Below are positions 20,001 to 23,201 of a stretch of DNA of 23,201 nucleotides, piece by piece; the stretch's first letter is position 1; each line of letters starts with the position of its first letter. Position numbers and translations under genes: made by a program. The stretch comes from Phallusia fumigata (lineage: Eukaryota; Chordata; Ascidiacea; Phlebobranchia; Ascidiidae). The stretch is taken from the NCBI GenBank assembly GCA_008931825.1, contig QXVZ01018241.1, positions 1 through 23,201 of the forward strand. Reading direction: 5' to 3'. The notes beneath the pieces were generated by a model, which had not been told where the DNA came from, did not search any database, and saw nothing but the letters and a program-made list of their open reading frames with translations.

Positions 20001-20852
20001 GATTTAGTTGCAAACATTTTCGCTAACTTTGGTATACCATGAGGCAAGACCAAGTCGATTTTGCCACAGGGAAAAGCACCGTGGGTCAATAACCCGGGTT
20101 GTTTGTTTGTTTCATTTTTATTCTCGGGGGGACGAACGCCTGAATGAGTTGTGCTCGCAATGAGCCCGTCGAGCTACTGCCCCACTGCAGTTCCGTTGGA
20201 TTTTTATTTGATTTTTTCGATTTTTTGGAGTTGGTGACTTCAATTTAGGTCAACTGGGTTGGATCAATGTTGCTTAAGTTTCTTGCTCAGGTAAACAAAA
20301 ACGACTGAAACAGGATTAGAACCTACAACTTGCGAGCACAAGGCAGTCGCGCTAACCACTCGGCCATCTTAGCGACTATAAATGTCATTTTGAGGTTTAA
20401 TTCATGTCATTTCAAAAACAGCTGGACCAGTCTGCCAGTTGTGCAAAACTGCATCTGATATATCTGTTTTTTGAGTTCAAGCCAAGTTGAACATTTTCAA
20501 AGCTGTTGGATCGAGGCACGAACATCAACATAAACGAACTTGATATACGAGTTATTTATATCACTGTTCGCAAAATTAGTTGCATATGAAACTTTCTGCC
20601 TTATCCCCATCCTTAATGGCTTAAGTGTGTGCCAACATTTTGTGTCCTAAAAAATTGAAGTTAATAATTTAACTGCTTTCCAGAAACTGCATCGGTCAGC
20701 ATTTTTCCATGCACCAAATGCGAGTGGTGATAGGTCAACTTTTGAGGCGGTTCGAATTTTATAGAGACTCGGAGACGGCAAAACCCAAACCGGTTCCGGG
20801 CGTTTCGCTTCACTCATCCAACGGGGTTTTAGTGAAACTCCGCAATATCTGA
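17051..20852 (+). CDS. CYP4-like cytochrome P450, N-terminal exons missing
   Basis: The exons are 17051-17201, 17293-17452, 17951-18103, 18543-18630, 18978-19080, 19387-19603, 19834-19916 and 20684-20852 (TGA), with phases continuous throughout. They encode about 373 residues, where CYP4 proteins have roughly 500-520. Visible P450 signatures are the I-helix SAGQETV (about residues 175-181 of the partial protein), the K-helix ExxR as ESIR (233-236), the PERF motif, and the heme loop FSAGPRNCIG split by the last intron with Cys320 as thiolate ligand. The surrounding sequence ([19 protein letters not shown]) places it near the CYP4 clan, which typically hydroxylates fatty acids and eicosanoids. 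The I-helix differs from canonical AGxDTT: Glu replaces Asp and Val follows Thr. The first exon contains an N at 17053 in its third base, and its acceptor lacks a pyrimidine tract, so the 5' border is doubtful. The substrate cannot be inferred. Confidence 0.88.
20099..20376 (-). mobile_element. tRNA-derived SINE in the last P450 intron
   Basis: Read on the minus strand, it begins AAGATGGCCGAGTGGTTAGC and contains a good B-box-like GGTTCTAATCC. It ends in AAACAAACAAAC. Head, body blocks and tail match the copy at 14861-15158. The GGCCGAGTGGTTA head resembles tRNA-Ser or tRNA-Leu. It is inserted opposite to the direction of transcription, in the intron that splits the heme-binding loop. Confidence 0.87.
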
Positions 20853-21343
20853 ACAACATTTTCTCTGTGTTGTTTTCGTTTTGTCTTCTATTTTTCATGC
20901 ATGTTATAGCAACGAATAATTGACGCAACAAAAACCTACTTTTTTGTAATTGTAAATTTTTTTTTGCAAAAGCAACTAAATTTTGGTTTTTCGCTTCAAC
21001 GACAATCTAGCTTACTCTCCATGTACCTTTGTTAACCTGATTTCAACCAAGTTGGCTTATTTTGCTTTGTAAAAGGCAAGGTCAAGGACGAGATAGCAAC
21101 AACCTCACAAAAGCAAACATAGCTGCGCGCCTCAAAAGGGGGTAAAACCAAAGATCACAAACATACATGGCCATAGTTAGTTTGATAGAGTTACCCCGCT
21201 ATAGCATAGCGTTTACAAAGCACTAGCATTTCGAAAGGAGTTTGGTACATCATGATAAGAATAACTGCAGGGAAATGGTTGGTCTCCTTATGAGATATTT
21301 TTGTTCTTGTTAACATCTGGTTGTACTGTATAGCAGAACTTTT

Positions 21344-21571
21344 AAAAATCCTGAAGTACGCCAATGTTTATTTCAGTGTTTTTGCATTGTCTATTCCTAA
21401 TACTGTCGACTGGCCTTTTGAACTACTTGTCGCTATATTTACTTGTTTAAACAATTCACTTGGCACACCCGCATTGAATGCGGAAAAATTAAAAAAAATT
21501 ATCGCTATTCGATGAATTTATTTTAAAAAGGATCAGACAGATTTTATGACAATTTCAGTAAAGATTTGGCG
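21344..21571. repeat. diverged direct repeat, copy 1
   Basis: It shares AATCCTGAAGTACGCCAATG followed by TTTATTT, and a later CAGACA..TTATGACA..TTCAG block in the same order, with the stretch at 22652-22875. Similarity is moderate, with several small gaps. The family is not identified. Confidence 0.55.
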
Positions 21572-22651
21572 TGTGAAGAAAAAAAAGAGTAGGGCCTCGA
21601 TTTTTCATCAGCGCAGCTAACTATTGTTTTGCGTTGAGTTTATTTTGCCTGGTGAAATAAAACATAATAACCAAACAGCACTAAATCAATTATCGGGCCG
21701 GAAATATCTGCGCAATATTAAAACATTATGAACGGTGAAAAGGATGAAGTCACAATTGGTAGATCGAGGTTGAACGCATTGCTGCTACACCTTGTGTCTC
21801 AGACTGCAGCAGATCATTGCGAATAATGTCAAAAAGTTGTGTTTGCAAACTACTTGCAACTGTAGGTTTTAGTATCACTTGTTTTTAGCGTGGGCGGCGT
21901 TAACCATCAGAACATTTCCCGGAAAATATCGCGCGCTCCGGACAAACAAATCCGGTCACTGCGTTTATGGACAAGAGCGTTTCCCGTAAGTCAATGGCTT
22001 TATCGAAGTTTTGCTAATGATTTGGCCAACAGTCGCGCAGGCACCATACCCCTGAAGAAAACTTTCTTTACTAACCGCGAAGATTTATGTAAGCAGTTTA
22101 GCGCCAGTCTCCAGCCATTAATCCTGAAATTACGTCTATAAAGAAACGTCTGTAAAGGGAAACATATTTGTATAACATGGAGGAAACTAGAGTGTCGATA
22201 TTTAATTTGGCGTTCACCTACTTTGTGCTCTACGCCGTTCCGAACTTTACCGTAATAAAGATAATCAAGCAAAATTGTTGAAAGAAGTGACGACAAGTAT
22301 CGGCTTTACAGGCACGTGTTGGGGATAAATAACGCTAGGAAATCAAATCGTCTTGACTTTCGTTGTGATGTAGTGACATCTAAAAATCGTTAGCACTTAA
22401 ACCACCAAGTAGGAGATTGCTGCATAAATTGCACCCTTATCAATAAAACATTGCTTTGTTGTTAAATTTGCAGGAGCTGCCTAGTTATCGCACAGCGTTA
22501 CATGGCACCTGCGTCTCAAAGAGAGTTGGGTGCATCACCATAAATACACTTGGTGTAAATGCATTGGAATAAAAATATAATTCCAGTTTCCTTCAGTTCA
22601 GATATGTTTTCATTGTTTGGATTTTGACTTGCGTTTCATTGTGGGATTTTT

Positions 22652-22875
22652 CGAAATCCTGACATACGCCAATGTTTATTTATCGATCTTTTTGCTTTTC
22701 CTGATTCTGTCCACTGTTTATTGTAACGTATTGTCTCAGTTTGCTGGTTTAAACTACTTACTTAAGTAAACTGCATCAAATGCGTCAATTTATACCAAAC
22801 AAAAGTTGTTTGCTATTTATGAGAAGTAATTTAAAACAATTAACAGACATTATGACAGTTTAGATCAACGTTTGG
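22652..22875. repeat. diverged direct repeat, copy 2
   Basis: It carries AATCCTGACATACGCCAATG followed by TTTATTT, and a later CAGACATTATGACAGTTTAG block collinear with 21344-21571. The copies are about 1.3 kb apart in the same orientation, so they are either a local duplication or two insertions of one repeat. Confidence 0.55.
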
Positions 22876-23201
22876 AACCAGTTTAGAATAAAAATGAAAC
22901 TGTGATCCGAATTGTCAGATCCAAATTGTCATTGGTGTAGCCAACCGTTTTTTCCCTCAAACTGCATTAGCTCTTTGCAAACAATACCGAAATGTCATGT
23001 TTGCGAATCCTCTGCAAGTTTGTTTGCAGGTCACGACAAGGTCACGAGAAGGTCGCGCGAGTCAGCGATGAACATCGGTCAGATTGGAAAGTTTTATTTT
23101 TGCGCGGATTTACACCCAAAAAAATTTTTTTGCGCGGACAACTTTTGGAACAGCGTTGATTACTAACGCTTTGTCCTGATCGCTACTGCAGAAAACAGAA
23201 T

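Larger units (their letters stand above)
20853..23201. other. region downstream of the P450, no gene confidently recognised
   Basis: The region holds two diverged copies of a 220-bp repeat and a GC-richer coding-like patch around 21888-22141. The 3' end carries short direct repeats (TTTTTTGCGCGGA near 23096 and 23127). A frame at 22912-23166 encodes two CxxC pairs but no recognisable domain. No convincing polyadenylation signal lies close to the P450 stop; the nearest AATAAA noted is at 21656-21661. Confidence 0.5.

Noticed and set aside
22912-23166. Frame with two CxxC pairs, a possible zinc-binding exon
   Set aside because: No ATG start, the second half is repeat-like TTTTTTGCGCGGA sequence, and cysteine spacing matches no family I know.

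Overview
The window reads as animal genomic DNA with small introns: AT-rich intergenic sequence, GT-AG introns mostly from about 70 to 900 bp, and secreted multidomain proteins built from phase-1 EGF exons. Gene content, compactness and transposon debris fit an invertebrate deuterostome, with an ascidian tunicate such as Ciona most plausible. That placement is an inference, because no species marker was read. Every gene model was built by hand from splice signals, reading-frame phase and family resemblance. Single N characters at 5055 and 17053 mark uncertain assembly, and both fall at informative places.

Layout. Positions 1-997 hold transposon remnants, a 27-bp minisatellite and a complete 308-bp hAT-type MITE. 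From 998 to 6206 (+) runs the 3' part of a secreted or matrix protein gene with calcium-binding EGF, WSC, further EGF-like and ZP-N-like modules. One of its exons occurs twice, at 4659-4836 and 5171-5348. From 6207 to about 10560 I recognise no gene. From 10642 to 11516 (-) lies a complete mitochondrial pyruvate carrier 1 (MPC1) gene, whose conserved reading frame works only if a 4-nucleotide microexon at 11269-11272 is spliced in. From 12909 to 16406 (+) lies a complete six-exon gene for a predicted secretory-pathway JmjC/cupin-type dioxygenase with one canonical EF-hand. From about 17051 to 20852 (+) lies a CYP4-like cytochrome P450 lacking its N-terminal exons. From 20853 to 23201 there are diverged repeats and one unidentified coding-like stretch.

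The genes do not form an obvious pathway; the order looks like ordinary animal synteny. Three copies of one tRNA-derived SINE family sit in introns of the ZP, JmjC and P450 genes. The strongest points for follow-up are the MPC1 microexon, the duplicated exon of which exactly one copy must be used (or which is an assembly artefact at an N), the EGF-WSC-ZP-N architecture, and the JmjC plus EF-hand secretory enzyme with an open frame beyond its stop.
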